Assembly (NCBI GenBank): GCA_002381645.1
Contig: DFXE01000007.1
Span: 307,201-371,200, forward strand
From: Bacteroidales bacterium UBA4116
GTDB taxonomy: Bacteria > Bacteroidota > Bacteroidia > Bacteroidales > Tannerellaceae
Direction: 5' to 3'
DNA length: 64,000 bases
Each line of letters starts with the position of its first letter. Within the stretch, counting starts at the first letter, position 1. Positions 1 to 7,640 of this stretch are shown here, piece after piece. The notes below the pieces were generated by a model. The model saw only the letters and a list, made by a program, of their open reading frames with translations. It did no database searches and was not told the DNA's origin. Made by a program: the position numbers and the translations under genes.

Positions 1-243
1 CACCTGTCCGGGAGAAAGAAAAAGCATAGCGCCCTCCTGATAGTCGTAGATATTGCGTCCGTATTTGAGGGAACCGCAATCTGTATCCTTTATTATTATG
101 GTGTATATATTATACAATTTCATGCAATAACGCAGCGGTTTACCCTTGCGCCCTTCAATGACGCTGACAAGCGGATGCAAAGTTTCCACACCGAAATAAT
201 CGTTGCATTGTTGCACAGTGTCTATAATCTTTATATCATTCAT
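1..243 (-). CDS. AraC family regulator, N-terminal part (cut by window edge)
   Basis: The reverse strand is open from an ATG at 241-243 to the window edge (81 codons, beginning MNDIKIIDTV). The reading is clearly homologous to the AraC regulator at 4314-5213: both have an ETLHPLV motif, a segment ending YGR-x-x-YD, and a PGQV motif in the same order. Only the N-terminal cupin-like effector or dimerisation part is visible; the DNA-binding domain lies outside the window. The gene is divergent from the aldo/keto reductase operon starting at 480, so it probably regulates that operon. That role is inferred from position. Confidence 0.75.
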   Translation of the reverse strand, partial: MNDIKIIDTVQQCNDYFGVETLHPLVSVIEGRKGKPLRYCMKLYNIYTIIIKDTDCGSLKYGRNIYDYQEGAMLFLSPGQV

Positions 244-318
244 AGCTTTACAAATATACGTTTTTTCAAACGCTGTTCATTCTGTAGCAAAGATAAATCG
301 CTTAGATGGAATAGAATA

Positions 319-353
319 TACCAAAATCACAGGTGCATCTACCAAAATCACAG
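319..353. repeat. Two 14-bp direct repeats, 21 bp apart, in a divergent araC promoter region
   Basis: TACCAAAATCACAG occurs at 319-332 and again at 340-353. The 21-bp pitch, about two helical turns, is the usual arrangement of half-sites for AraC-type activators. It lies between the araC-like gene starting at 243 and the reductase starting at 480. A TAnnTTTG -7 element (TACTTTTG, 437-444) lies further downstream. The operator role is inferred. Confidence 0.5.
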
Positions 354-479
354 ATCATATATAGTCATTTACGCAAACCGATGAAATTGGTTAGTAAACC
401 CATGATTGTGGTAATATATCAATAAGGCAATCAAACTACTTTTGTATCAGTCAAATAATATTCATTTAAAATAAACTTC

Positions 480-1658
480 ATGAGTAAAGAGAATGAAAAC
501 ATGAAAGACAACAGCCGTCGCAGTTTCCTCAAAACGGCAGCACTTACCGGAGCGGCTCTCTGTGCCTCGCCCGTATTGGATAAGATAAATGCGGCACAGA
601 ATGTTGACGGGAAATCTCAGTCATCACGACCTAACGGGAAATTCAGTTTACCCGTTATCACCACTTACCGCACGCTTGGGACAGGAAAATTTGCTATGAA
701 GGTATCTACCCTCGGATTCGGCTGTATGGGATTGAATTATCACCGCAGCCAACACCCTGATAAAAAAGCCGCTATTAACCTTGTGCATGAAGCTATTGAA
801 CGAGGCATTAACCTTTTCGACACCGCCGAAAGTTATGGTCCGTACACCAACGAAACCCTTGTAGGTGAAGCACTCAAAGGATACCGCGACCGGGTATTAG
901 TAACAACCAAATTCGGACATAAATTCGTAAACGGCAAACGTGTAATGACCGAAGAAGACAGCAGCCCGGCCAATATCCGCAAAGTGTGTGAAGAGTCATT
1001 GCGCCGGTTGAATATTGAAACAATAGACTTATTCTACCAGCACCGCGCCGACCCGCATACGCCTATCGAAGAAGTGGCAGCGACCGTAAAGCAACTGATA
1101 CAAGAAGGAAAAGTACAACGATTCGGACTGTGCGAAGTCAACACCGATACCATTCGTCGTGCTCATGCCATACAACCCATAACAGCTATCCAGAGCGAAT
1201 ACCACCTGATGTTTCGCCGGGTAGAAGATGAGATACTCGGACTGTGCGAAGAACTGGGTATTGGCTTTGTGCCCTACAGTCCGCTGAACCGGGGTTTTCT
1301 GAGTGGGGCACTTAATGAATATACACGCTTTGATGCTACTAACGACAACCGCGCTGCGCTGCCCCGTTTCACTCCCGAAGCCATGTGCGCCAACCTCCGT
1401 ATTGTAGATGTACTGTATGATTTCGGCCGCACACGTGGTATTACTCCGGCACAGGTGGCACAGGCATGGCTGATAAATAAAAAACCATGGATAGTTCCCA
1501 TTACAGGAACAACTAAACTATCTCATCTCGAAGAGAATATCCGTTCAACTGACATACGGTTCACAACAGAAGAAATGAACGAGATTGAAGCAAGAACAGC
1601 CGCTATTCCTATCGTGGGCGACCGTTATAATGCTGCCGAACAATCCAAAGTACAATGA
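480..1658 (+). CDS. Aldo/keto reductase with Tat signal
   Basis: A 392-residue NAD(P)H-dependent aldo/keto reductase of the bacterial YhdN/YajO-like type. The tetrad reads D114, Y119, K144 and H188, within FDTAESYGPY, TTKFGHK and YQHRAD. The N-terminus carries a twin-arginine signal (NSRRSFLKTAAL, residues 11-22) followed by a hydrophobic stretch, so the folded enzyme is probably exported. That is unusual for this normally cytosolic family. It heads a probable operon with the hydrolase at 1673 (4-bp overlap between this stop and an upstream alternative start of that gene) and the SDR at 2740. The substrate is unknown. It lies downstream of a divergent AraC gene and a direct-repeat operator candidate. 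Confidence 0.9.
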   Translation: MSKENENMKDNSRRSFLKTAALTGAALCASPVLDKINAAQNVDGKSQSSRPNGKFSLPVITTYRTLGTGKFAMKVSTLGFGCMGLNYHRSQHPDKKAAINLVHEAIERGINLFDTAESYGPYTNETLVGEALKGYRDRVLVTTKFGHKFVNGKRVMTEEDSSPANIRKVCEESLRRLNIETIDLFYQHRADPHTPIEEVAATVKQLIQEGKVQRFGLCEVNTDTIRRAHAIQPITAIQSEYHLMFRRVEDEILGLCEELGIGFVPYSPLNRGFLSGALNEYTRFDATNDNRAALPRFTPEAMCANLRIVDVLYDFGRTRGITPAQVAQAWLINKKPWIVPITGTTKLSHLEENIRSTDIRFTTEEMNEIEARTAAIPIVGDRYNAAEQSKVQ

Positions 1659-1672
1659 TAATTATTAGTAAT

Positions 1673-2698
1673 ATGAAACCGTTGCTTTTACAATGGGTTA
1701 TGATTGCATTCTTATTGTCGGGATGCACAGGTAACAACATTATTCAGATAAGGGAGCAAGGCAGTTTTGCCGTTGGTGGGGTGGTACTGACCGATTCGTC
1801 AGGACGCAAGTATCACGGCGACCATGCCTATGTTTTCTACCAGAAACCTGTCAATACCCGAAAATACCCGCTTGTATTTGCACACGGTGTAGGGCAATTC
1901 AGCAAAACATGGGAAACCACCCCTGACGGACGCGAAGGTTTTCAGAATATATTTCTGCGCCGAGGGTTCAGCACCTATCTCGTTGACCAGCCACGGCGGG
2001 GAAATGCCGGACGGAGCACAGAGACAGTAACCTTATCACCTACATTCGACGAAGAAACATGGTTCAACCGCTTCCGCGTAGGTATCTGGCCCGATTATTT
2101 CGAAGGCGTACAATTTGATAAAGGCCCGGAAACACTTAACCAATACTTCCGGCAAATGACACCTACCATCGGGACGATAGATTTTGAGGTGATATCGAAT
2201 GCTTACGCTGCCCTTTTCGACAAAATCGGACCCGCCCTATTTATCACCCATTCGCAAGGCGGCCCGGTAGGTTGGCATACATTACTCAAAACAAAGAATA
2301 TAAAAGCCATTGTTTCTTATGAGCCGGGTGGTGGTGTTCCTTTCCCCGAAGGAAAAATACCGCCCGAAGGAAAGGTTATAACACTTTCTAATAAGACAGA
2401 AGGCATTGAAGTACCCCTCTCCGTCTTCATGGAATATACTAAAATACCGATTGTTATCTACTATGGCGATAACCTGCCCGAAACGGACGAACGCCCCGAG
2501 ATATACGAATGGACACGGCGGCTACACCTGATGCGCCGATGGGCACAAATGCTGAATGAATTAGGTGGTGATGTTACAGTAATACACCTACCCGATGTAG
2601 GCTTATATGGAAATACCCATTTTCCGTTTTCGGACTTGAACAATATGGAAGTGGCGGATTTATTGTCGGAATGGCTAAAAGAAAAGGAACTGGATTAA
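1673..2698 (+). CDS. Alpha/beta hydrolase, predicted lipoprotein
   Basis: An alpha/beta-hydrolase fold protein of about 341 residues. An HGVGQFSKTW segment fits the oxyanion-hole region, THSQGGPVGW carries the nucleophile serine in the elbow, and GNTHFPFSD near the C-terminus offers the catalytic histidine. The signal peptide ends in a lipobox (FLLSGC), predicting a lipid-anchored envelope protein. I chose the ATG at 1673 because it starts directly at the signal peptide; an ATG at 1655 overlapping the previous stop (ATGA) is possible and would indicate translational coupling. The ester or amide substrate is unknown. It sits between two oxidoreductases in the same operon. Confidence 0.85.
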   Translation: MKPLLLQWVMIAFLLSGCTGNNIIQIREQGSFAVGGVVLTDSSGRKYHGDHAYVFYQKPVNTRKYPLVFAHGVGQFSKTWETTPDGREGFQNIFLRRGFSTYLVDQPRRGNAGRSTETVTLSPTFDEETWFNRFRVGIWPDYFEGVQFDKGPETLNQYFRQMTPTIGTIDFEVISNAYAALFDKIGPALFITHSQGGPVGWHTLLKTKNIKAIVSYEPGGGVPFPEGKIPPEGKVITLSNKTEGIEVPLSVFMEYTKIPIVIYYGDNLPETDERPEIYEWTRRLHLMRRWAQMLNELGGDVTVIHLPDVGLYGNTHFPFSDLNNMEVADLLSEWLKEKELD

Positions 2699-2739
2699 AA
2701 AAGAAAAAATGAATTATTCAAAACAAAAAATGAAAGAAA

Positions 2740-3501
2740 ATGAAAACAAATAAAGAAATGGACGAAAAGATTGTTATGGTTACAGGTTCCGCAATGGGTA
2801 TCGGACTGGCGTGTTCAGAAGCATTTGCCCGCGCAGGTGCAACCGTTATAATGGCAGATATTCAGAAACCGGATGAGCAGGTTCGAAAACTGATTGATGC
2901 AGGATACAAAGCAGTCTCATATAAATGCGACGTTTCAAACGTTCAGTCAGTAAAAGAAATGATAGACTGGATTGTCTCGACTTACGGACGCTTAGATGCA
3001 GCACTCAATAACGCAGGTATCCAGACCCCTCAACGCCCGATGGCGGAAATAACGGACGATGAGTTCGACCGTACTGTCGCCGTAGACCTCAAAGGCGTAT
3101 GGAACTGCATGAAATATGAAATCGAGCAGATGCTGAAACAAGGCGGGGGTGCTATTGTGAATACTTCTTCTCAGGGGGGAGTGACTGCGTTTGCGGGACA
3201 AGCTGCGTATATTTCCTGCAAACACGGTGTAATCGGTATGACACGCACAGCCGCTATGGATTATGCAGCAAAAGGAATACGTGTAAATGCCGTTTGTCCG
3301 GGAGTAATCCTTACCCCGATGGCAGAAGATTTGATTCGCAGGAATCCCCAACTGGAGAAAGAACTTGTCCGTGACATACCTGCCGGGCGTTTAGGCAAAC
3401 CGGAAGAAATTGCCGATGCCGTGATGTGGCTTTGCAGTCCACAGGCAAGTTTTGTCCACGGACATGCGTTGTTGGTGGATGGTGGGTTTACGATTCATTA
3501 A
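2740..3501 (+). CDS. Short-chain dehydrogenase/reductase (SDR)
   Basis: A 253-residue classical SDR. The glycine-rich cofactor loop TGSAMGIG is at 15-22, NNAG at 90-93, catalytic serine at 143/144, and Y157 and K161 form YxxxK. The PG motif (CPGVILTPM) and the C-terminal DGG segment are typical. It has no export signal, unlike its operon partners. The start at 2740 gives MKTNKEMDEK; a second ATG at 2758 is also possible. It is the last gene of the reductase-hydrolase-SDR cluster and is followed by a hairpin at 3534-3555. Substrate unknown. Confidence 0.92.
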   Translation: MKTNKEMDEKIVMVTGSAMGIGLACSEAFARAGATVIMADIQKPDEQVRKLIDAGYKAVSYKCDVSNVQSVKEMIDWIVSTYGRLDAALNNAGIQTPQRPMAEITDDEFDRTVAVDLKGVWNCMKYEIEQMLKQGGGAIVNTSSQGGVTAFAGQAAYISCKHGVIGMTRTAAMDYAAKGIRVNAVCPGVILTPMAEDLIRRNPQLEKELVRDIPAGRLGKPEEIADAVMWLCSPQASFVHGHALLVDGGFTIH

Positions 3502-3533
3502 ATGGGTTGTGCTATTAAACGGGCGTTGTAAAC

Positions 3534-3555
3534 AATCACCCTGAATGGGGTGATT
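3534..3555 (+). terminator. Hairpin after the SDR gene
   Basis: AATCACCC (3534-3541) pairs with GGGTGATT (3548-3555) around a 6-nt loop and is followed by a T-rich stretch. It lies 33 bases after the SDR stop codon and probably ends the 480-3501 operon. Confidence 0.6.
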
Positions 3556-3664
3556 TGTGTATTTTGTTAATGGAAAGGGATATTTTATTTATAGGTTGGT
3601 GTGATATTCGTTAATTTATTTTAAGCGATATGCATGTGATGAAACTAATTGTTTATTTTCGTAT

Positions 3665-3985
3665 ATGAAACGTCAGGCAATAGTAAATAGAATCAAAGAA
3701 GCGATCAAGCAGGCAGCACCAGATGCGCAAGCCATCCTTTACGGAAGTGAAGCCCGGGGCGATGCGCGTGCTGACAGTGATATCGACTTGTTAATATTAC
3801 TTGAAGGTGATAAAGAACGTGTTTCTCTTGAAGACAGACATCGCATTACTGATTGCTTATATGACATCGAGTTGGAAACTGGTATACTTATCAATACCAT
3901 GGTAATTTTGCGAAAATTATGGGAAAACCGTACTGTTAAAACCCCTTTTTATATAAATATAATGAATGAAGGGATATTATTATGA
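3665..3985 (+). CDS. MntA-like nucleotidyltransferase (antitoxin of a HEPN/MNT module)
   Basis: A 106-residue minimal nucleotidyltransferase. G27-S28 followed by ten residues and D39-x-D41 gives an exact GSx10DxD motif. In characterised HepT/MntA systems, proteins of this class neutralise a HEPN toxin by adding AMP to it. The stop overlaps the ATG of the downstream HEPN reading frame (ATGA at 3982-3985), the usual translational coupling of such pairs. The partner is broken here (see 3982-4272), so the antitoxin appears to be an orphan. The length is normal for the family. Antitoxin function is inferred from the family. Confidence 0.85.
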   Translation: MKRQAIVNRIKEAIKQAAPDAQAILYGSEARGDARADSDIDLLILLEGDKERVSLEDRHRITDCLYDIELETGILINTMVILRKLWENRTVKTPFYINIMNEGILL

Positions 3986-4272
3986 AACAACAACTGGACG
4001 ATGAAAGCAGAAAGGCTCTCGTGTCTTACAGATTACAGCGTGCGTTAGAGACCCTGGATGAAGTACCTTATTTATATAAAGGGGGATATTACAATACTGC
4101 AATCAATCGGTTATATTATGCGGCATAGTATGCTGTACTGGCGCTTTTTACCAAAAGCCAAATTGATACAACAACCCATGCGGGTGTAAAGTTTGACCGG
4201 AAAGATGTAGATGAATTATTACCTAAAACTCAAGATTTTATTAAAGTAATTGAAAGACTGATTAATTGCTAA
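3982..4272 (+). pseudogene. HEPN-domain toxin remnant with in-frame stop and internal deletion
   Basis: The frame opening at ATG 3982 reads as a HEPN protein (helical start, then AINRLYYAA) but meets TAG at 4126-4128. After the stop the same frame continues as YAVLALFTKSQ and a THAGVK segment, so the stop interrupts a once continuous protein. THAGVK is then followed directly by a segment with the character of the family C-terminus (DVDELLPKTQDFIKVIERL), ending at 4272, so several dozen residues of the usual middle part seem to be missing. Two independent lesions argue for a real pseudogene rather than a sequencing error. The canonical HEPN RNase Rx4-6H motif is not evident. Confidence 0.8.
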
Positions 4273-4313
4273 AGAAAGCGATGGCATCGGCTTTCCATCA
4301 GTTTAATCTATTT

Positions 4314-5213
4314 TTACGCCTGCAACTTCCTGTACTCATTCGGAGTGTATCCTACATTCTTTTTGAATAATCGGTTGAAGTGCTGTGAATACTGGAAACC
4401 TAACTCGAAGGCTATCTGACTTACGGTTTTGTCTGTTCCCAGTATCCACTCCTTCGCTGTATCTATCAGCTTGTTCCGGATATATTCCTGAGCGGTTTTT
4501 CCTGTTTCTTTTTTAATGAGGTCGCCGAAGTAATTGGGAGAAAGACAGATCTTATCAGCAATATACTTTACGGTTAGTAATCCCTGCTGCCTGAGTTGCT
4601 CATCCTCAAAATATGCATCCAGTAATGTTTCAAACCGGGTTACTACATCCTTATTGGCCTCGTGGCGGGTGATGAACTGCCGTTCATAAAAACGCATACA
4701 GTAATCAAGCAATAATTCGATATTTTTCGATATCAGGCGTTTGCTGTGATTATCAATGGCATGTTCCAGTTCAAGTGATATTTTATCGAAGCAATCCATA
4801 ACAATCCTGCGTTCTTTTTCCGAAAGATGCAGGGCTTCGTTGGATTCATAGGAGAAAAAAGAATAGTTTCTGATTTCCTTGCTCAAAGAAGTTCCGCGTA
4901 TCAAATCCGGATGGAAAATTAAACCAATGCCGGAAGGTTTTACTCCATTATCAAGCTCGGTAGTAGCTACCTGTCCGGGGGCGAATCCGATGATTGAGCC
5001 TTCTTCAAAGTCATACGTCTGGCGTCCGTAGCGTATTTTTCCGCATATATTATCTTTTAAATACAGGCAGTAGACTCCATAGTTAAACCGGTAATGCGAT
5101 GGCCATTTTTGTGCTTTTGATAAATCGACAACCGCAACCAGCGGATGAAGCGTTTCCAATCCGAACAGCTTGTTATACTGGTTTATTGTATCGACCTTTA
5201 TTACTTCTTCCAT
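4314..5213 (-). CDS. AraC family transcriptional regulator
   Basis: A 299-residue AraC/XylS-type regulator. The N-terminal half is a cupin-like effector or dimerisation domain. The C-terminal 100 residues hold two helix-turn-helix units, with TVKYIADKICLSPNYFGDLI in the first and SQIAFELGFQYSQHFNRLFK in the second. The N-terminus is paralogous to the partial regulator at 1-243. It is divergent from the three-gene lipoprotein cluster starting at 5395, its most likely target. The effector is unknown. Confidence 0.93.
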   Translation of the reverse strand: MEEVIKVDTINQYNKLFGLETLHPLVAVVDLSKAQKWPSHYRFNYGVYCLYLKDNICGKIRYGRQTYDFEEGSIIGFAPGQVATTELDNGVKPSGIGLIFHPDLIRGTSLSKEIRNYSFFSYESNEALHLSEKERRIVMDCFDKISLELEHAIDNHSKRLISKNIELLLDYCMRFYERQFITRHEANKDVVTRFETLLDAYFEDEQLRQQGLLTVKYIADKICLSPNYFGDLIKKETGKTAQEYIRNKLIDTAKEWILGTDKTVSQIAFELGFQYSQHFNRLFKKNVGYTPNEYRKLQA

Positions 5214-5342
5214 AACGTATAAATCTGATTTTAAATCAAAGATATATATTATAACTGAATGATATACACCTTAAAAACCAGAAACAGTAATAATGGTATA
5301 ACTATCCGTAATATGTATACAAACCTATTGGCCCATACCCTT

Positions 5343-5350
5343 TAATTTTG
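5343..5350 (+). promoter_or_regulatory. -7 element (TAnnTTTG) before the lipoprotein cluster
   Basis: TAATTTTG at 5343-5350 matches the Bacteroidetes -7 consensus and lies 44 bases before the ATG at 5395. I see no convincing -33 element at the right distance, which would fit a promoter that depends on an activator such as the divergent AraC protein. Confidence 0.45.
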
Positions 5351-5394
5351 TAAAATGAAGTTAGAATTATGACATTCAATAAATAAAGAAGCGT

Positions 5395-5907
5395 ATGAAA
5401 AAAATTTTATTATTCCCATTTATGCTATTACTGGCAATGACGGTAACAGCGTGTGACGGCGATTCTCCCCATATGGACAACGATGATACCGAACAATCCG
5501 GAAGCAATAGTGAAAACAATGAAGATGATAACACCGAAAATAATTCACGTATGATAACGATCAAAGTAGGCGATAAAACCATTACCGCCACTATGGAAGA
5601 CAATTCCGCAGCCCGCGATTTTGTATCGCGCCTGCCCCTTGAAGTAACACTAAACGATTACGCCTCGGCCGAGAAGATATTTTACCCTTCTCCCGCCCTC
5701 GACATAAGCGGTACGCCAGGAGGATTCAGCAATCCCCAACCCGGAGATATAACCATATACGCGCCCTGGGGCAATATAGCCATATTTTATAAAAGCTTTT
5801 CCAGCAGCAATTCCCTTATCAGAATAGGACATATCGACGGTTCGGGTATTGATGCTCTTAATGTTTCCGGCGATGTGCAAGTACGATTTGAACAGCAAGC
5901 CGATTGA
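5395..5907 (+). CDS. Cyclophilin-like fold lipoprotein
   Basis: A 170-residue protein. A signal peptide ends in the lipobox VTAC (Cys about 20) and is followed by a strongly acidic linker (DGDSPHMDNDDTE), which may act as a surface-export signal of the Bacteroidetes type. Residues from about 52 on match the cyclophilin-like domain: a start such as ITIKVGDKTITATMEDNSAA, then FVSRLPLEV, a GDITIYAPWGNIAIFYK segment and IGHIDGSGID. The family has no established reaction. It is the first gene of a trio with a cupin and an ABM-fold protein, all divergent from an AraC gene. Confidence 0.8.
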   Translation: MKKILLFPFMLLLAMTVTACDGDSPHMDNDDTEQSGSNSENNEDDNTENNSRMITIKVGDKTITATMEDNSAARDFVSRLPLEVTLNDYASAEKIFYPSPALDISGTPGGFSNPQPGDITIYAPWGNIAIFYKSFSSSNSLIRIGHIDGSGIDALNVSGDVQVRFEQQAD

Positions 5908-5948
5908 AAGCATTTTAATCGTAACTCATAGCCAATAATAAAAGAAAG

Positions 5949-6467
5949 ATGAAAAAGAAAAAAATAATAACCCTCTTGTTTGCCACAATGATTGTCGTTA
6001 CCGGATGCAACAATCAGAGTAAACAGGAACAAAATCAAAAAACAGAACATATGAATACAGCAGTACCAAAAATCAGCGATTTCCCGGTAGGCGAAGCAAA
6101 CACCGCTTACGCACAATATTTCTCTGGCAAGTCATGGCTTGCCCCACTTACTAAAAGGAGTGAGTTAAACGTACCGATGTCGAACGTCACCTTCGAACCC
6201 GGTTGCCGCAACAACTGGCATAGCCATACGGGCGGACAAATACTTGTAGCTGTTGGTGGTGCAGGCTATTATCAGGAAAGAGGAAAAGCAGCCGTGCGTA
6301 TGGAGCCCGGTGATGTTATCGAAATAGCTCCCAATGTAGAGCATTGGCATGGAGCCGCACCCGACAGTTGGTTTTCTCATCTGGCTATCGCCTGCAATCC
6401 GCAGACCAACGAGAACACCTGGCTCGAACCGGTTTCGGATGAGGATTACACAGCAGCAGTTAAATAA
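5949..6467 (+). CDS. Cupin-domain lipoprotein
   Basis: A 172-residue single-domain cupin with a lipoprotein signal (lipobox VVTGC). The metal-binding motif is visible as WHSHTGGQILVAVGGAGYY, and the second motif as PGDVIEIAPNVEHWHGA, giving the expected His-His-Gln-His ligand set. Such RmlC-like cupins include small dioxygenases and isomerases as well as proteins of unknown activity. Envelope targeting is unusual. Second gene of the trio; the substrate is unknown. Confidence 0.87.
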   Translation: MKKKKIITLLFATMIVVTGCNNQSKQEQNQKTEHMNTAVPKISDFPVGEANTAYAQYFSGKSWLAPLTKRSELNVPMSNVTFEPGCRNNWHSHTGGQILVAVGGAGYYQERGKAAVRMEPGDVIEIAPNVEHWHGAAPDSWFSHLAIACNPQTNENTWLEPVSDEDYTAAVK

Positions 6468-6486
6468 TATATTCAAATAACAGAAG

Positions 6487-6942
6487 ATGATAAAGACAGT
6501 ATTTCCATTTTTAATTGCCGCAGTTGTGTTTATGGTAGTCTTTGCAAACTGCTCATCAAATAATGGGAACAACAATAAGGAAACGAATATGAAAGATAAT
6601 CCATTTCCGGCAGAAAATAACAAAGTGCGCCTGTCTATGATTACGGTAGATCCCACCCGGCTGGACGAATACAACGCATTCCTGAAAGAAGAGATTGAAA
6701 CCTCGATGCGGCTGGAACCGGGGGTGCTTACTTTGTATGCGGTTTCGGAAAAGGATAATCTGAATAAAGTGGTTATCCTTGAAATTTATGCTGATGAAGC
6801 GGCTTATCAGCAACATATTAAAACTCCTCATTTTCTGAAATACAAAGAAGGAACACTGGATATGGTACAGTCGTTGGAGTTGATCGATATGACCCCATTG
6901 ATACCGGAGTGGAGACAAATAAATAAAACTACCCTTCATTAA
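6487..6942 (+). CDS. Antibiotic-biosynthesis-monooxygenase (ABM) fold protein with N-terminal membrane signal
   Basis: A 151-residue protein with a hydrophobic N-terminus ending FANCSSN. The residue before the Cys is Asn, so the lipobox is non-canonical and either a lipoprotein or an uncleaved anchor is possible. The remainder fits the ABM/YgiN dimeric alpha-beta barrel: RLSMITVDPTRLDEYNAFL, EPGVLTLYAV and VILEIYADEAAYQQHIKTPH. Members include cofactor-free monooxygenases and haem-degrading enzymes. It ends the trio, 19 bases after the cupin gene. Activity here is unknown. Confidence 0.83.
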   Translation: MIKTVFPFLIAAVVFMVVFANCSSNNGNNNKETNMKDNPFPAENNKVRLSMITVDPTRLDEYNAFLKEEIETSMRLEPGVLTLYAVSEKDNLNKVVILEIYADEAAYQQHIKTPHFLKYKEGTLDMVQSLELIDMTPLIPEWRQINKTTLH

Positions 6943-7026
6943 ATCAGTAAAGCCTGCTACTTTCTGTACTCATTTGTAGTGTAAGTAAAGTATAAAAAAA
7001 CAGTAATTTGAATACAAGCAAAAGTT

Positions 7027-7127
7027 GTTGTTTAACATGGCTTGAGTTGTTGTTTAACAACAATACATCCGTTGTTAAACAAAGCAGGCAGCGTTGTTAA
7101 ACAAGACCCCCTGCCTTGTTAAACAAC
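7027..7127. repeat. Array of five 13-bp palindromes with exact 22-bp pitch
   Basis: The consensus is GTTGTTWAACAAC. Units begin at 7027, 7049, 7071, 7093 and 7115, so each start is exactly 22 bp after the previous one. The second copy is complete; the others differ at one or two terminal bases. The 9-bp spacers are all different, so this is not a simple tandem repeat. All sites would lie on nearly the same face of the helix. No further copy occurs at 7005 or 7137. Function unknown. Confidence 0.85.
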
Positions 7128-7165
7128 GTTTTTAGGTTACAAAAATCTGTAGTAACCTGATTTAG

Positions 7166-7211
7166 GTTGACTGGATTTAGCCTTAACCCTATAGTGAGTT
7201 GACTGGATTTA
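7166..7211. repeat. 14-bp direct repeat, 32 bp apart
   Basis: GTTGACTGGATTTA is at 7166-7179 and 7198-7211, directly after the palindromic array. Its role is unknown. Confidence 0.6.
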
Positions 7212-7413
7212 ACACTTAAAATCATATTAGGCAAACCGTTTTTTATTCTATCTCTAAATCCCCCCTTTTCTCTTATCTCCTGGACGGGTTGCAACTTAAT
7301 CTTCAAATAATAATTTTGAAGAAGAAATACCCATTTTTAAGGTCAGCCCTTTTCTTGTTTCATGCTCCCCGGGAAGCCAATAACTGAAAGCATCTCTATC
7401 ATTTTATTTTTAA

Positions 7414-7443
7414 AAAGAGACGGTCCTCACGGATAGTCTCTTT
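7414..7443 (-). terminator. Possible terminator beyond the TonB receptor gene
   Basis: AAAGAGAC (7414-7421) pairs with GTCTCTTT (7436-7443) around a 14-nt loop. Read on the minus strand, the stem runs into a short T tract, so it could end transcription of the receptor gene. It lies about 200 bases past that stop codon, which lowers confidence. Confidence 0.35.
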
Positions 7444-7545
7444 CTTCGAGAGTTTAAATATAATTGTATGAGGCAATTATATTAAAAAAGTACAATAAGT
7501 AAAAGACACTATTAGTTAAAAAAATGATCTATGTCAAGGAAAATA

Positions 7546-7567
7546 AATTTTCCTGCGCAGGAAAATT
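7546..7567. other. Perfect 22-bp palindrome
   Basis: AATTTTCCTGC followed by its exact complement at 7546-7567, centred between 7556 and 7557, about 75 bases downstream of the receptor stop. With no loop it is more likely a protein-binding site than an intrinsic terminator. Its role is unknown. Confidence 0.55.
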
Positions 7568-7640
7568 CTCATGCCTGCCGATAAAAATTAATTTTCATGC
7601 GCCCGCTTTTTTCTATATAAATAAAGAAACACAATAACCC

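Larger units (their letters stand above)
6943..7640. other. 698-bp convergent intergenic region without a convincing gene
   Basis: It lies between the ABM-fold gene (plus) and the TonB receptor (minus). I found no reading frame with a recognisable product. It holds a five-unit palindromic array (7027-7127), a small inverted repeat (AGGTTAC 7134-7140 with GTAACCT 7152-7158), a 14-bp direct repeat, a hairpin near 7414-7443 and a perfect 22-bp palindrome at 7546-7567. No promoter-like TAnnTTTG element was seen on either strand. Confidence 0.6.

Noticed and set aside
175..384. 69-codon open frame on the plus strand
   Set aside because: It is antisense to the partial AraC gene and extends over the direct-repeat operator region; it looks like a shadow frame.
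7027..7127. The palindromic array as a CRISPR array
   Set aside because: Units are only 13 bp with 9-bp spacers, far shorter than CRISPR repeats and spacers, and no cas gene is in the window.
7187..7199. CCCTATAGTGAGT, identical to 13 bases of the complement of the T7 promoter
   Set aside because: The match stops at 13 bases and the flanks do not fit vector sequence. It most likely arose by chance in a repeat-rich gap, not from cloning contamination.
7097..7306. 69-codon open frame on the minus strand within the 6943-7640 gap
   Set aside because: It overlaps the palindromic array, has no recognisable features and no promoter, so it is probably not a gene.
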